Shown here piece after piece: positions 44,683 through 52,860 of a DNA stretch of 64,000 bases; position 1 is the stretch's first letter; each line of letters starts with the position of its first letter. The notes under the pieces were generated by a model. The model was not told where the DNA came from. It made no database searches and saw only the letters and a list, made by a program, of their open reading frames with translations. Source of the stretch: Maribacter dokdonensis DSW-8 (lineage in GTDB: Bacteria; Bacteroidota; Bacteroidia; Flavobacteriales; Flavobacteriaceae); contig NZ_LDPE01000002.1 of assembly GCF_001447995.1 (NCBI RefSeq), positions 744,001 through 808,000 on the forward strand, in the 5' to 3' direction. The position numbers and the translations under genes were made by a program.

Positions 44683-47078
44683 AAAATATTATTCTTTTAA
44701 AATACGCATTAAGAAATATTAAAAAAAGACCCGTTTTAAACGGAATAAAAATTGTCGGACTATCTCTAGGCTTATGTGGAATTTTATTTATAGCACTTTT
44801 TCTAAAAAACGAATTAACTTATGATGAACATTTTACAAAAGCAAAAAATATCTTTCGGTTAACGGCTACAAGTCAAGGATTTCTAGATAACAATCATTTT
44901 GCACGTTTTTTTTCGGCACAAGATTTACCGTTAATAACAGAATCAATTCCTGAAGTCGAAAGTCTAGTTCGTATGGTCCCTATTCGAGGAAAGTTAATAA
45001 AACATGACGAACAATTTTATAAAATTCACCAAGGCTTTTCGGTTGATAATACTTTTTTTAAACTTTTTGATATTCCATTTCTAAGCGGAAATATAAATAC
45101 TGTATTTCAAAATGTAAATTCTGTTGTTATATCCAAATCACTGGCTGAAAATGTTTTTGGCAATTCAAATCCCATTGGAAAAGTAATTTCATTACCTAAA
45201 GGGCATTTTAATGCAAAAAAAGAAGATTTTCAAATAACAGGTGTAATGGATGATTTTGAACAGCAAAGTCACCTTCATCCTGATATTTTATTTATGCCAG
45301 GTAAAGATAAAATTAAAGGTTGGGCTTACCAGTATTTACTTTTTAGAGAAAATGCTAACCCTAAGATAGTGGAGCATAAAATTTCTCTTGCGCTAACAGA
45401 GCTGTTTACAGATGATAAAGCCACTAGTAATTCTGAAGTGAAAGCGTATTTGATGAATATAACTGATATTCATTTGCAGTCTAAACTGTTTCGTGAAATT
45501 GAACCAAATAGCAGTATGACCAATATATGGGTTCTAGTGATTGCTGGAATTATTCTTTTATTAATAGCATTAAGCAACTTTGCAAGTTTAAATTTAGGAA
45601 TGGTAGGGTACTTATCTACGTTTTTAGCCATGAATCAAATATTGGGCTCTTCCAAACGCTTTATAAGCAGGTATTTTTTAATTGAAAGTACAGTGGTAGT
45701 ATTAACTTCTATAACTATAATATTACTGTTAATGTACCCTGTGAATACGTTGATTTATAAAAATTATCAACTTAATCTTTTAGAAAATAATGAGTTGTTT
45801 ATTTTATCGACTATTGTAACTGTAGCTATTTTAATGATTGTTGCAGGTTTACAACCAGTATTTAAAAAGCATTTTGAGAAAATATCACTGCAAAAAAGAT
45901 TACAAAAAGAAAAGAGAACTAAAGTACACAAAACATTATTTATTACGCAGTTTAGTCTTGCTATTGTTTTATTAATAATAGTGATAGTTATTTCGGAACA
46001 GACGAATTTTGCCTTGAATAAAGCTTTAGGAGCGAAAGAAAATATAGTTTGCCTACCTTTGGTTCATTCTGATATTCAAAAAGATTTTGAATTCTTTAAA
46101 TCAGAGCTATTAAAAGAAAGTAGTATCTCATCTGTCTCGGCCATGATGGATACACCCGGAAGTGAAACCCATGACATGTTTTCTTATACTTTCCAAGGTG
46201 CTCCTGAATTGGAACCTAATACTAATACAATTGGAGTTTTTGCAGCTGATTACTCTTTTGCAGAAGTATTTGGACTTACTTTTTTAGGTGGTAGAAATTT
46301 TACTGAAACTAATATTGATGAACCTGGAAATGGAGAATATCTAATAAATGAAAGTGCATTATATCAATTGGGTTTTCGTGATCCACAGGCTATTGTTAAC
46401 AAGCAATTCTCTTTACTTTCTCCTGTTCCTGGAGTAGTACTACCTGAGGGAAAAGTTATTGGAGTAGTTAAAGATTTTCATTTGTCAGGGTTACAAAACA
46501 AAGTAGAGCCACTTGTGCTTTTTAAAAGAGAAAATAGTTGGTTGAACAGTATAGTAATTTCATATAGAACTCCATTTGAAAAGGAAGCTCTTTTAAGTAT
46601 TGAAAATATTTGGAGAAATCTATTTCCGGAATATCCCATAGATTATGTTCAGGTGAATTCAATTTATAAAAATGTATATAAAACGGAGCTTATTCAGAAA
46701 AAATTAATTTTATTATTTACCCTGATATCCATATTCGTATGTACTATGGGAGTCTTAGGTCTAGCACTAATGATTACGCAAAGTAGGTTTAAGGAGATTG
46801 GAATCCGAAAAGTTAATGGGGCTAGTAGAGCTGAAATTTTAATATTACTTAATCGTAATTTTATGAAATGGTTGGTAGTGTCCTTTGTTGTAGCTTCACC
46901 ACTTGCATATTTCGCCGTAGCTAAATGGTTGGAGAGTTTTGCATATAAGATTACCTTAAGTCCTTGGATGTTTTTATTTTCCGGTGGGGTAGTTATTTTA
47001 ATTACACTTTTAACCGTTAGCTGGCAAAGCTATAAGGCGGCTACTGCTGACCCTGTTAAAAGCTTAAGAACGGAATAA
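44679..47078 (+). CDS. MacB/FtsX-type ABC permease, array member 9 (divergent)
   Basis: A 799-residue member and the most divergent. It opens MKNIILLKYALRNIKKRPV, not the KNYLKIAWRN of the rest. TM2 lies near 283, TM5 near 423 and TM6 near 676. The first coupling region, EIGIRK-like in all others, is degenerate: VGYLSTFLAMNQILGSSKRF lacks the charged RxKEIGIRK core. The second is intact (EIGIRKVNGASRAEI), and the end is DPVKSLRTE. The gene is AT-rich and overlaps permease 8 by 4 bases. One half-site of ATPase contact may therefore be weakened, as in asymmetric LolC/LolE-like pairs. It is followed by a second ATPase gene after a gap with degenerate octamer repeats. Confidence 0.9.
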   Translation: MKNIILLKYALRNIKKRPVLNGIKIVGLSLGLCGILFIALFLKNELTYDEHFTKAKNIFRLTATSQGFLDNNHFARFFSAQDLPLITESIPEVESLVRMVPIRGKLIKHDEQFYKIHQGFSVDNTFFKLFDIPFLSGNINTVFQNVNSVVISKSLAENVFGNSNPIGKVISLPKGHFNAKKEDFQITGVMDDFEQQSHLHPDILFMPGKDKIKGWAYQYLLFRENANPKIVEHKISLALTELFTDDKATSNSEVKAYLMNITDIHLQSKLFREIEPNSSMTNIWVLVIAGIILLLIALSNFASLNLGMVGYLSTFLAMNQILGSSKRFISRYFLIESTVVVLTSITIILLLMYPVNTLIYKNYQLNLLENNELFILSTIVTVAILMIVAGLQPVFKKHFEKISLQKRLQKEKRTKVHKTLFITQFSLAIVLLIIVIVISEQTNFALNKALGAKENIVCLPLVHSDIQKDFEFFKSELLKESSISSVSAMMDTPGSETHDMFSYTFQGAPELEPNTNTIGVFAADYSFAEVFGLTFLGGRNFTETNIDEPGNGEYLINESALYQLGFRDPQAIVNKQFSLLSPVPGVVLPEGKVIGVVKDFHLSGLQNKVEPLVLFKRENSWLNSIVISYRTPFEKEALLSIENIWRNLFPEYPIDYVQVNSIYKNVYKTELIQKKLILLFTLISIFVCTMGVLGLALMITQSRFKEIGIRKVNGASRAEILILLNRNFMKWLVVSFVVASPLAYFAVAKWLESFAYKITLSPWMFLFSGGVVILITLLTVSWQSYKAATADPVKSLRTE

Positions 47079-47117
47079 TAAATATGATTTTAACCATCAA
47101 CCACTAATATGCTATTT

Positions 47118-47141
47118 CACTAATCAACTAATTCACTACAT
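47118..47141 (+). repeat. Degenerate octamer array (CACTAATC-like) before the second ATPase gene
   Basis: Three 8-base units, CACTAATC, AACTAATT and CACTACAT, lie directly before the ATG at 47146. They resemble the regular CACTAACC array at 52828 and, inverted, the TAGTGAAA array at 52433. Confidence 0.6.
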
Positions 47142-47145
47142 AAAG

Positions 47146-47811
47146 ATGTTATTACAATTAAGAAATATTTTCAAATGGGTACAGCAAGGCGGTCAACGCG
47201 TGTTTTTGCTAAAGGATATTAATTTAGAAGTACAGGAAGGCGAATTCATTTCAATTATGGGTCCGTCCGGTTCAGGGAAATCCACATTATTGAATGTCAT
47301 AGGTATGCTAGATACGTTTGATGAAGGAGAGTATGATTTCTTGAACGAATCTGTACATACCTTAAAAGAAAAATACCGTTCTAATCTGTATAAAGAATAT
47401 ATAGGTTTTGTGTTTCAGTCATATCACTTATTAGATGATTTAACGGTAGAGGAAAATTTAGAAATGCCTTTGTTGTATAAGAAAATAAAAGGTTCTGAAA
47501 GAAAGGCACTGGTAGCCGATATGTTGGATAGGTTCAATATTGTAGGTAAAAAAGATCTGTTCCCAACACAGTTAAGTGGTGGACAGCAACAATTGGTTGG
47601 TGTGGCAAGAGCATTAATTGCAAACCCAAAACTGATATTGGCAGATGAGCCAACAGGCAACCTAAACTCTCAACAAAGCGAAGAAATCATGCAGCTTTTT
47701 AAGAAGCTTAATGAAGAAGAAGGCGTCACCATTATACAAGTAACACACTCGGAAAAGAACGCCGAATATGGTTCAAGAATCATCAATCTTTTAGACGGCA
47801 GACAGATTTAG
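47146..47811 (+). CDS. ABC transporter ATPase (MacB/LolD type), second of two
   Basis: A 221-residue nucleotide-binding subunit. Walker A GPSGSGKST is at residues 39-47, the Q loop is in GFVFQSYHLLDDLTVEEN, Walker B is LILADEPTGNLN and the H loop is VTHSEKN. The signature region reads LSGGQQQLVGVARA: Leu replaces the Arg that normally follows QQQ, and Asn replaces the Asp in the D-loop-adjacent GNLD. Residues essential for ATP binding remain. It lies last in the array after the coupled permeases 8 and 9, so it may serve those two, while the first ATPase serves the others; alternatively both are interchangeable. A strong hairpin follows at 47895. Confidence 0.93.
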   Translation: MLLQLRNIFKWVQQGGQRVFLLKDINLEVQEGEFISIMGPSGSGKSTLLNVIGMLDTFDEGEYDFLNESVHTLKEKYRSNLYKEYIGFVFQSYHLLDDLTVEENLEMPLLYKKIKGSERKALVADMLDRFNIVGKKDLFPTQLSGGQQQLVGVARALIANPKLILADEPTGNLNSQQSEEIMQLFKKLNEEEGVTIIQVTHSEKNAEYGSRIINLLDGRQI

Positions 47812-47838
47812 TTTTTGAAATATATAAAAAGACATTTC

Positions 47839-47851
47839 AAGCGCAGTCGAG
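47839..47851. repeat. Copy of the GAGCG-AG-CGA repeat core
   Basis: AAGCGCAGTCGAG, a shortened version of the family seen at 23752 and 55154, lies 27 bases after the second ATPase stop. Confidence 0.55.
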
Positions 47852-47894
47852 AAGCGTTAGGTTTTAATATAATTTGCGAATGTCGGTTCGTGTG

Positions 47895-47925
47895 CCCCTT
47901 ATTCAATTTTTCATTGAATAAGGGG
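47895..47925. terminator. Strong hairpin closing the permease array
   Basis: A 13-bp perfect stem (CCCCTTATTCAAT at 47895-47907, its complement at 47913-47925) around a 5-base loop TTTTC. It lies 83 bases after the second ATPase stop and 90 bases from the end of the convergent amidase. No long T run follows, so its efficiency as a terminator is uncertain. The rest of the gap to 48015 holds AAC-rich repeats (near 47983-48008). Confidence 0.6.
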
Positions 47926-48015
47926 TGTATCGAGAACCTTTTGAAAACGAATAGTTGTCGACTTAATTGAAAATTATAGTATTCCAACAACCAACAACCA
48001 ACAATCAACGAATCA

Positions 48016-49692
48016 CTAATCCGTATACCCTTCAGGATGCATTTCATCATAATCCGTTTGGTCTTGAAATGCTTTTGCTAATAAAAGAATACTGGCTTCG
48101 TCATACAAGTTGCTAATTAGCGTGATACTGGTTGGGTGCTTTTTTTTATCTAACCCAGTAGGAATGGAAATTGCCGGATGACCGGTAAGGTTTGTAATAA
48201 TTGAAAGTCTGTTGCCGGAACTTGGTGAAATAAGCACATCATAATCTTTCATAACGGCCTGCATTTTTTCAATAAGTACCTGTCTTTGTCTGTTGGCTTG
48301 TATATATTCTACTGCGGGAATAAAGCGTGCCTGGCGTAATGAATTTGCTCTTGAACGTTGGTGTTGTTCAACCATTTTATCCACTTCTTCAGCTCTGACC
48401 ATATCATCGAAAAATGCACCCGCTTCTGCTCTTAAAATGATATCAAAACTATTGTAGGGCACATCTTTAGGTAGTTCTACGGCGTGTAAGGAAATGCCCA
48501 TATCTTCAAATTTCTTCACGGCATTATCTAAATTTTCTTTACTAAGTGAAGAGTCTTTTTCAATGTCATTTTTTAAATAGGCAACTTTAAGAGACTTGTA
48601 GTCTTTGTTGGGGTCAAATCCGTCAGGGAAATCCGTCGTCATACCATCTTTAGGGTCCTTGCCTGTAATTACGCTGTAAACAATTGCGCAGTCCTCAGCA
48701 CTTCTGGTCATAGGACCAACCTTGTCCATAGACCAGCTTAAACTCATTACACCATGTCTGCTTACTCTACCGTAAGTAGGGCGTAATCCTGTAATTCCGT
48801 TTCTGGTACTTGGTGATAATATTGAGCCAAGGGTTTCAGTTCCTAATGAATAAGGTACTAGTCCCGCTGAGGTTGCCGATCCTGAGCCCGCGGAAGAACC
48901 TGATGCTCCTTGTGTGGTATCCCAAGGATTTTTTGTTTTACCGTCGAACCAAACATCACCACGTGCCAATGATCCAGAAACTAATTTGGCTACTAAAATA
49001 CCACCTGCATCCTGTAACTTTTGCACCACCGTGGCGGTCATATCAATTTGTTGGTCGCGGTAGGGTGCTGCTCCCCACGTAGTTTTGTAACCTTCTACTG
49101 CCATTAAATCTTTTACACCATAAGGTATACCATGAAGAATTCCACGATATTTTCCGTTGGCAATTTCGGCATCCATGGTTTTAGCTTGTTCCAGTGCCAT
49201 CTCTTCGGTTATGGTTATGGTACACTGCAAGATGTCGTTATATTTTTTTAAGCGTTCAATAAAAAATTGGGTCAATTCTAGCGAGCTAATTTTTTTGTTT
49301 TTAATTAGGGATGCTAGTTGAGGTATTGAATAAAAAGCTAGATCAGCTTTATTTTCTGGTATGTCAATGTTATTCGGAATTTCCCATTCTGGAAACCCAG
49401 ATTGTGGTTTTGGCGTAAAATTCATTGGTAATGGGTCAAATCTAACCGCAGGTACCACATCGTAATCTAGAGTGTATTTTCTAAGGGAATCAAATCCTTT
49501 TTTGTTTCGCTGTAAATAAGGATATAAGGTGTCTATATATTTCTTGTCAAAATCAAGCCCTATTAGTTTTTGAGAGCGCTTTACATCTTTTTTTGTAAAA
49601 TCAGTATGAGAACTGGAGCATGAAGTAATGAAAAGGCAAAAAAGTAGACTATGAAATGAAAGAAGGAGAGTTTTTTTGGTAGGTTGGTACAT
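48016..49692 (-). CDS. Lipoprotein amidase (amidase signature family)
   Basis: A 558-residue amidase with a lipobox (CLFITSC) that would place it in the envelope, unlike the cytoplasmic GatA. The Ser-cisSer-Lys machinery is visible: the lysine in YGVKDLMAVEGY and the serine loop GASGSSAGSGSATSAG, followed by SLGTETLGSILSPS and GLRPTYGRVSRHGVM. A 120-residue N-terminal extension precedes the domain. The family hydrolyses a range of amides and peptide-amide bonds, and the natural substrate is unknown. It lies alone on the minus strand and is convergent with the permease array. No GatB or GatC is adjacent, so a role in tRNA amidation is unlikely. Confidence 0.87.
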   Translation of the reverse strand: MYQPTKKTLLLSFHSLLFCLFITSCSSSHTDFTKKDVKRSQKLIGLDFDKKYIDTLYPYLQRNKKGFDSLRKYTLDYDVVPAVRFDPLPMNFTPKPQSGFPEWEIPNNIDIPENKADLAFYSIPQLASLIKNKKISSLELTQFFIERLKKYNDILQCTITITEEMALEQAKTMDAEIANGKYRGILHGIPYGVKDLMAVEGYKTTWGAAPYRDQQIDMTATVVQKLQDAGGILVAKLVSGSLARGDVWFDGKTKNPWDTTQGASGSSAGSGSATSAGLVPYSLGTETLGSILSPSTRNGITGLRPTYGRVSRHGVMSLSWSMDKVGPMTRSAEDCAIVYSVITGKDPKDGMTTDFPDGFDPNKDYKSLKVAYLKNDIEKDSSLSKENLDNAVKKFEDMGISLHAVELPKDVPYNSFDIILRAEAGAFFDDMVRAEEVDKMVEQHQRSRANSLRQARFIPAVEYIQANRQRQVLIEKMQAVMKDYDVLISPSSGNRLSIITNLTGHPAISIPTGLDKKKHPTSITLISNLYDEASILLLAKAFQDQTDYDEMHPEGYTD

Positions 49693-49855
49693 GTTGTAAA
49701 GTTTTAAGAAGATTCTAATGTACGTCTTTTGAAAAATTTATGTGAATTGCCCAATCATAAAAAAATGTGAATTGAATATCTATGAATAAGAGGATCTGTT
49801 TATAATGGCATCTTCATTTTCAATACGCTAGCTTCTTAATCTGATAACTAAGGAT

Positions 49856-49863
49856 TATCTTTG
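49856..49863 (+). promoter_or_regulatory. Candidate -7 element for the Mrp-family gene
   Basis: TATCTTTG fits TAnnTTTG and lies 43 bases before the ATG at 49906, in a 213-base gap in which I see no gene. Confidence 0.4.
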
Positions 49864-49905
49864 TAACCTACTTGTCAATGGGCAGGTTTTGAATGAATTT
49901 ATACA

Positions 49906-51048
49906 ATGAAGATAGATAAGAAGGATGTTTTAAAGGCTTTGGAGCATATTACGGTTCCCGGGGAAGGCAAAAACATGGTAGAAAGTGGTGCGGTAACCAA
50001 TATTCAAATTTTTGGTGATGAGGTAGAGGTAGATATTACCATTGCCAATCCAAGTTTACAAGCACGCAAAAAGACCGAAGTGGAGATTTTAAAAGTCATC
50101 CACAGAGAGGTGTATGAAAAAGCTAAGATTAAGATCAATATTAAAGTTGAAGCACCTGCGGCAAAACCAAAGGTGAATGAAATTAAAGGCAAGCCTATAC
50201 CGGGTATTAATAATATTATAGCCGTAGCCTCTGGTAAAGGGGGTGTGGGTAAATCTACGGTAACGGCCAACCTTGCGGTTACCTTGGCAAAAATGGGCTT
50301 TAAAGTAGGTCTTTTAGATGCTGATATATATGGGCCTTCAATGCCTATTATGTTCGACGTTGCCAATGAGAAACCATTGGCGGTAAACGTAGAGGGTAAA
50401 TCTAAAATGAAGCCTGTAGAGAATTACGGAGTAAAATTATTGTCCATTGGGTTTTTTACCCAACGAGACCAAGCGGTTATTTGGAGAGGACCTATGGCGT
50501 CAAAAGCATTGAACCAAATGATTTTTGATGCACATTGGGGCGAGTTGGATTTTATGCTGATCGATTTGCCACCGGGTACCGGTGATATTCATTTGAGTAT
50601 CATGCAATCTTTACCAGTTACAGGCGCTGTTGTAGTGAGTACACCACAAGAGGTTGCCTTGGCAGATGCTAGAAAAGGTGTGGCCATGTTTCAGCAAGAT
50701 TCTATAAATGTTCCTGTTTTAGGAATCGTGGAGAATATGGCATATTTTACACCTGCAGAGCTGCCAGAAAATAAATATTATATTTTTGGTAAAGAAGGCG
50801 CTAAGAACCTGGCAGAAGATTTAAATGTACCTTTCTTAGGTGAAATGCCATTGATACAGAGCATACGTGAAGCTGGTGATGTTGGTAGGCCTGCGGCTTT
50901 GCAAACCGCTACACCTGTAGAAAAAGCATTTGAAGAATTGACAAAGCAGGTGGTTAGTGAGGTGGTTGCTAGAAACAAGACAATGCCACCTACAGAAGCA
51001 ATAAAAATTACTACAATGGCGGGTTGTTCGCCGGTTAATAAAAAATAG
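49906..51048 (+). CDS. Mrp/ApbC-family Fe-S cluster carrier ATPase with N-terminal MIP18-like domain
   Basis: A 380-residue cytoplasmic P-loop NTPase that loads iron-sulphur clusters onto apoproteins. Residues 1-90 form a MIP18/DUF59-like domain (VLKALEHITVPGEGKNMVES). The deviant Walker A GKGGVGKST lies near residues 110-118, and GLLDADIYGPSMP and LIDLPPGTGDIHLS are switch and Walker B regions. Well-studied ApbC/Nbp35 proteins bind their cluster through CxxC after ENMxYF; here the site reads PAELPENK at 283-290, with no cysteines. I recall this form from other Bacteroidota Mrp proteins. The NifU-type protein encoded 2 bases later may provide the cysteine site. It begins an Fe-S/electron-transfer block. 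Confidence 0.92.
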   Translation: MKIDKKDVLKALEHITVPGEGKNMVESGAVTNIQIFGDEVEVDITIANPSLQARKKTEVEILKVIHREVYEKAKIKINIKVEAPAAKPKVNEIKGKPIPGINNIIAVASGKGGVGKSTVTANLAVTLAKMGFKVGLLDADIYGPSMPIMFDVANEKPLAVNVEGKSKMKPVENYGVKLLSIGFFTQRDQAVIWRGPMASKALNQMIFDAHWGELDFMLIDLPPGTGDIHLSIMQSLPVTGAVVVSTPQEVALADARKGVAMFQQDSINVPVLGIVENMAYFTPAELPENKYYIFGKEGAKNLAEDLNVPFLGEMPLIQSIREAGDVGRPAALQTATPVEKAFEELTKQVVSEVVARNKTMPPTEAIKITTMAGCSPVNKK

Positions 51049-51050
51049 AT

Positions 51051-51290
51051 ATGACTGCAACAGAGCTAAAAGTGAATGTGGAAAAAGCATTGGAAGAGAT
51101 TAGACCTTTCTTACAGAGCGATGGTGGGGACATTAGTCTTATTTCTATTGAAGAAGAAACGGTTACAGTGCGTTTAGAAGGTGCTTGTGTTGGTTGCAGT
51201 GTCAATCAAATGACCTTAAAGAGCGGTGTAGAAATGACCATTAAGAAATACGCACCACAAATTCAAAATGTAATTAATATAGAAGCTTAG
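51051..51290 (+). CDS. NifU C-terminal-domain Fe-S scaffold protein
   Basis: A 79-residue stand-alone Nfu domain. The VNVEKALEEIRPFLQSDGGDISL opening is typical, and the cluster-binding CxxC is present as Cys46-Val-Gly-Cys49 (EGACVGCSVNQMTLKSGVE). Dimers of such proteins carry a 4Fe-4S cluster at the interface and hand it on. It begins 2 bases after the Mrp gene, whose own CxxC is missing, so the two probably act together. A 72-base gap follows before the ferredoxin reductase gene. Confidence 0.93.
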   Translation: MTATELKVNVEKALEEIRPFLQSDGGDISLISIEEETVTVRLEGACVGCSVNQMTLKSGVEMTIKKYAPQIQNVINIEA

Positions 51291-51362
51291 ATCTTGATAA
51301 TTGTCATGATATTTAAAACAATAGAATGATAATTTTGAGAAATATTACAAACCATCTTAGTA

Positions 51363-52421
51363 ATGATTAAGACCGATATATTAATAATTGGCGCGGGACC
51401 TACGGGTCTTTTTGCCGTTTTTGAAGCCGGACTCCTAAAACTTAAGTGCCATTTGATAGATGCCTTGCCACAGGCTGGTGGTCAGTGTGCAGAGATTTAT
51501 CCAAAAAAACCCATTTATGATATTCCGGGCTTTCCAGAAGTTTTGGCGGGCGATTTGGTGGACAATCTTATGGAGCAGATTAAATCTTTTCAACCTGGTT
51601 TTACTTTGGGCGAACGTGCCGAAACTATTGAAAAGTTAGAAGATGGCAGTTTTGTGGTCACTACCAATAAGGGAACAAAGCATAATGCCCCGGTTATAGC
51701 CATTGCAGGTGGGTTAGGAAGTTTTGAACCTAGAAAACCTTTGTTGGATAATTTAGTAAAATTTGAAGATAACGGTGTTGCTTACATGATTAAGGATCCA
51801 GAAGTGTATCGTGATAAGAAAGTGGTTATTGCAGGTGGTGGAGACTCGGCATTGGACTGGAGTATATTTTTGGCAGATGTAGCTGCTCAGGTGACATTGG
51901 TGCACAGAAGAAATGAGTTTAGGGGCGCTTTGGATTCTGTAGAAAAGGTTCAAGAATTGAAGAATCAAGGCAAACTTAATCTGATTACCCCCGCTGAAAT
52001 TATTGCCTTAAATGGGGATGATAAACTAGAATCTGTACTAATCAGAAAAATATCCGATGCTAAGGAAGAGCTTGTTTTGGAGGTCGATGATTTTATTCCT
52101 TTATTCGGGCTATCTCCCAAATTAGGACCTATTGGAGATTGGGGATTGGAGATTGAAAAAAATGCCATAAAGGTGGATACCTTTGATTACCAAACCAATA
52201 TTCCGGGTATATACGCCATTGGAGATGTCAATACCTATCCTGGTAAACTAAAACTGATTCTATGTGGTTTTCATGAAGCAACGCTAATGTGCCAAAGCGC
52301 CTTTCAAAAAATTCATCCAGATAAGAAGTATGTAATGAAATACACTACCGTAGGTGGAGTAAGCGGTTTTGATGGAACAAAAAAAGAAGCGCCTAAAGCG
52401 GTGGTGAAGAAGATTGAATAA
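51363..52421 (+). CDS. Ferredoxin--NADP reductase (thioredoxin-reductase-like type)
   Basis: A 352-residue flavoprotein transferring electrons between NADPH and ferredoxin or flavodoxin. The FAD motif is IIGAGPTGLFAVFEAG at the N-terminus, the NAD(P) motif is IAGGGDSALDW near 155-165, and IYAIGDVNTYPGKLKL closes the FAD site. The redox CxxC of thioredoxin reductase is absent from the NADPH domain, as expected for this reductase type (YumC-like). PQAGGQCAEIYPKKPIYDIPG is the conserved adenine/isoalloxazine segment. Its likely partner, a 2Fe-2S ferredoxin, is encoded 440 bases downstream but separated by a four-helix-bundle gene flanked by octamer repeats. Confidence 0.9.
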   Translation: MIKTDILIIGAGPTGLFAVFEAGLLKLKCHLIDALPQAGGQCAEIYPKKPIYDIPGFPEVLAGDLVDNLMEQIKSFQPGFTLGERAETIEKLEDGSFVVTTNKGTKHNAPVIAIAGGLGSFEPRKPLLDNLVKFEDNGVAYMIKDPEVYRDKKVVIAGGGDSALDWSIFLADVAAQVTLVHRRNEFRGALDSVEKVQELKNQGKLNLITPAEIIALNGDDKLESVLIRKISDAKEELVLEVDDFIPLFGLSPKLGPIGDWGLEIEKNAIKVDTFDYQTNIPGIYAIGDVNTYPGKLKLILCGFHEATLMCQSAFQKIHPDKKYVMKYTTVGGVSGFDGTKKEAPKAVVKKIE

Positions 52422-52432
52422 AGTAAGTTCAT

Positions 52433-52472
52433 TAGTGAAATAGTGAAATAGTGAAATAGTGAAATAGTAAAG
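52433..52472 (+). repeat. Tandem octamer array TAGTGAAA (4 exact units plus one variant)
   Basis: Four perfect units at 52433-52464 and TAGTAAAG at 52465-52472 abut the ATG of the four-helix-bundle gene. In the opposite orientation they resemble the CACTAACC array at 52828. Confidence 0.9.
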
Positions 52473-52820
52473 ATGACTATACAACGATTTGAAGACCTAA
52501 AGGTTTGGCAGAAATCTCAGGATTTAGCGGTTCTTATCTATAAACAATTTAGGGATTTAAAAGATTTTGGTTTTCGGGATCAGATTACTAGGGCTTCAGT
52601 ATCTATTTCTAATAACATAGCAGAAGGTTTTGAAAGAAGTTCTAATGCGGATTTTAAACGCTTTTTATATTTTTCTTTAGCTTCCAACAGTGAACTAAGA
52701 TCCATGCTTTATCTTGCGCAAAGATTAGCATATGTAGAAAAAGAAATGGCATTAGAATTGATAAATGAAACTAATCAAGTATCAAAAATGTTATATGCCT
52801 TTATTAAATCAATGAAGTAA
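52473..52820 (+). CDS. Four-helix-bundle protein (S23/IVP-like)
   Basis: A 115-residue protein of the four-helix-bundle family first found as 23S rRNA intervening-sequence proteins, related in fold to the Avd accessory protein of diversity-generating retroelements. The family landmarks are FEDLKVWQKSQDLAVLIYK at the start, the RDQITRASVSISNNIAEGFER signature and LRSMLYLAQRLAYVE. There is no rRNA gene here, so its usual host context is missing. The gene begins directly after a TAGTGAAA array and is followed by an inverted CACTAACC array, and it separates a ferredoxin reductase from its likely ferredoxin. Inserted, possibly mobile, cargo is plausible. Function of stand-alone members is unknown. 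Confidence 0.85.
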   Translation: MTIQRFEDLKVWQKSQDLAVLIYKQFRDLKDFGFRDQITRASVSISNNIAEGFERSSNADFKRFLYFSLASNSELRSMLYLAQRLAYVEKEMALELINETNQVSKMLYAFIKSMK

Positions 52821-52827
52821 TATTTTT

Positions 52828-52859
52828 CACTAACCCACTAACCCACTAACCCACTAATT
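52828..52859 (+). repeat. Tandem octamer array CACTAACC (3 exact units plus CACTAATT)
   Basis: Units at 52828, 52836, 52844 and 52852 run to within one base of the ferredoxin ATG. Inverted with respect to the TAGTGAAA array at 52433 (shared core CACTA/TAGTG), it brackets the four-helix-bundle gene. Confidence 0.9.
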
Positions 52860-52860
52860 T

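Noticed and set aside
52473..52820. Avd component of a diversity-generating retroelement
   Set aside because: No reverse transcriptase or template/variable repeat is present nearby; only the fold is related.
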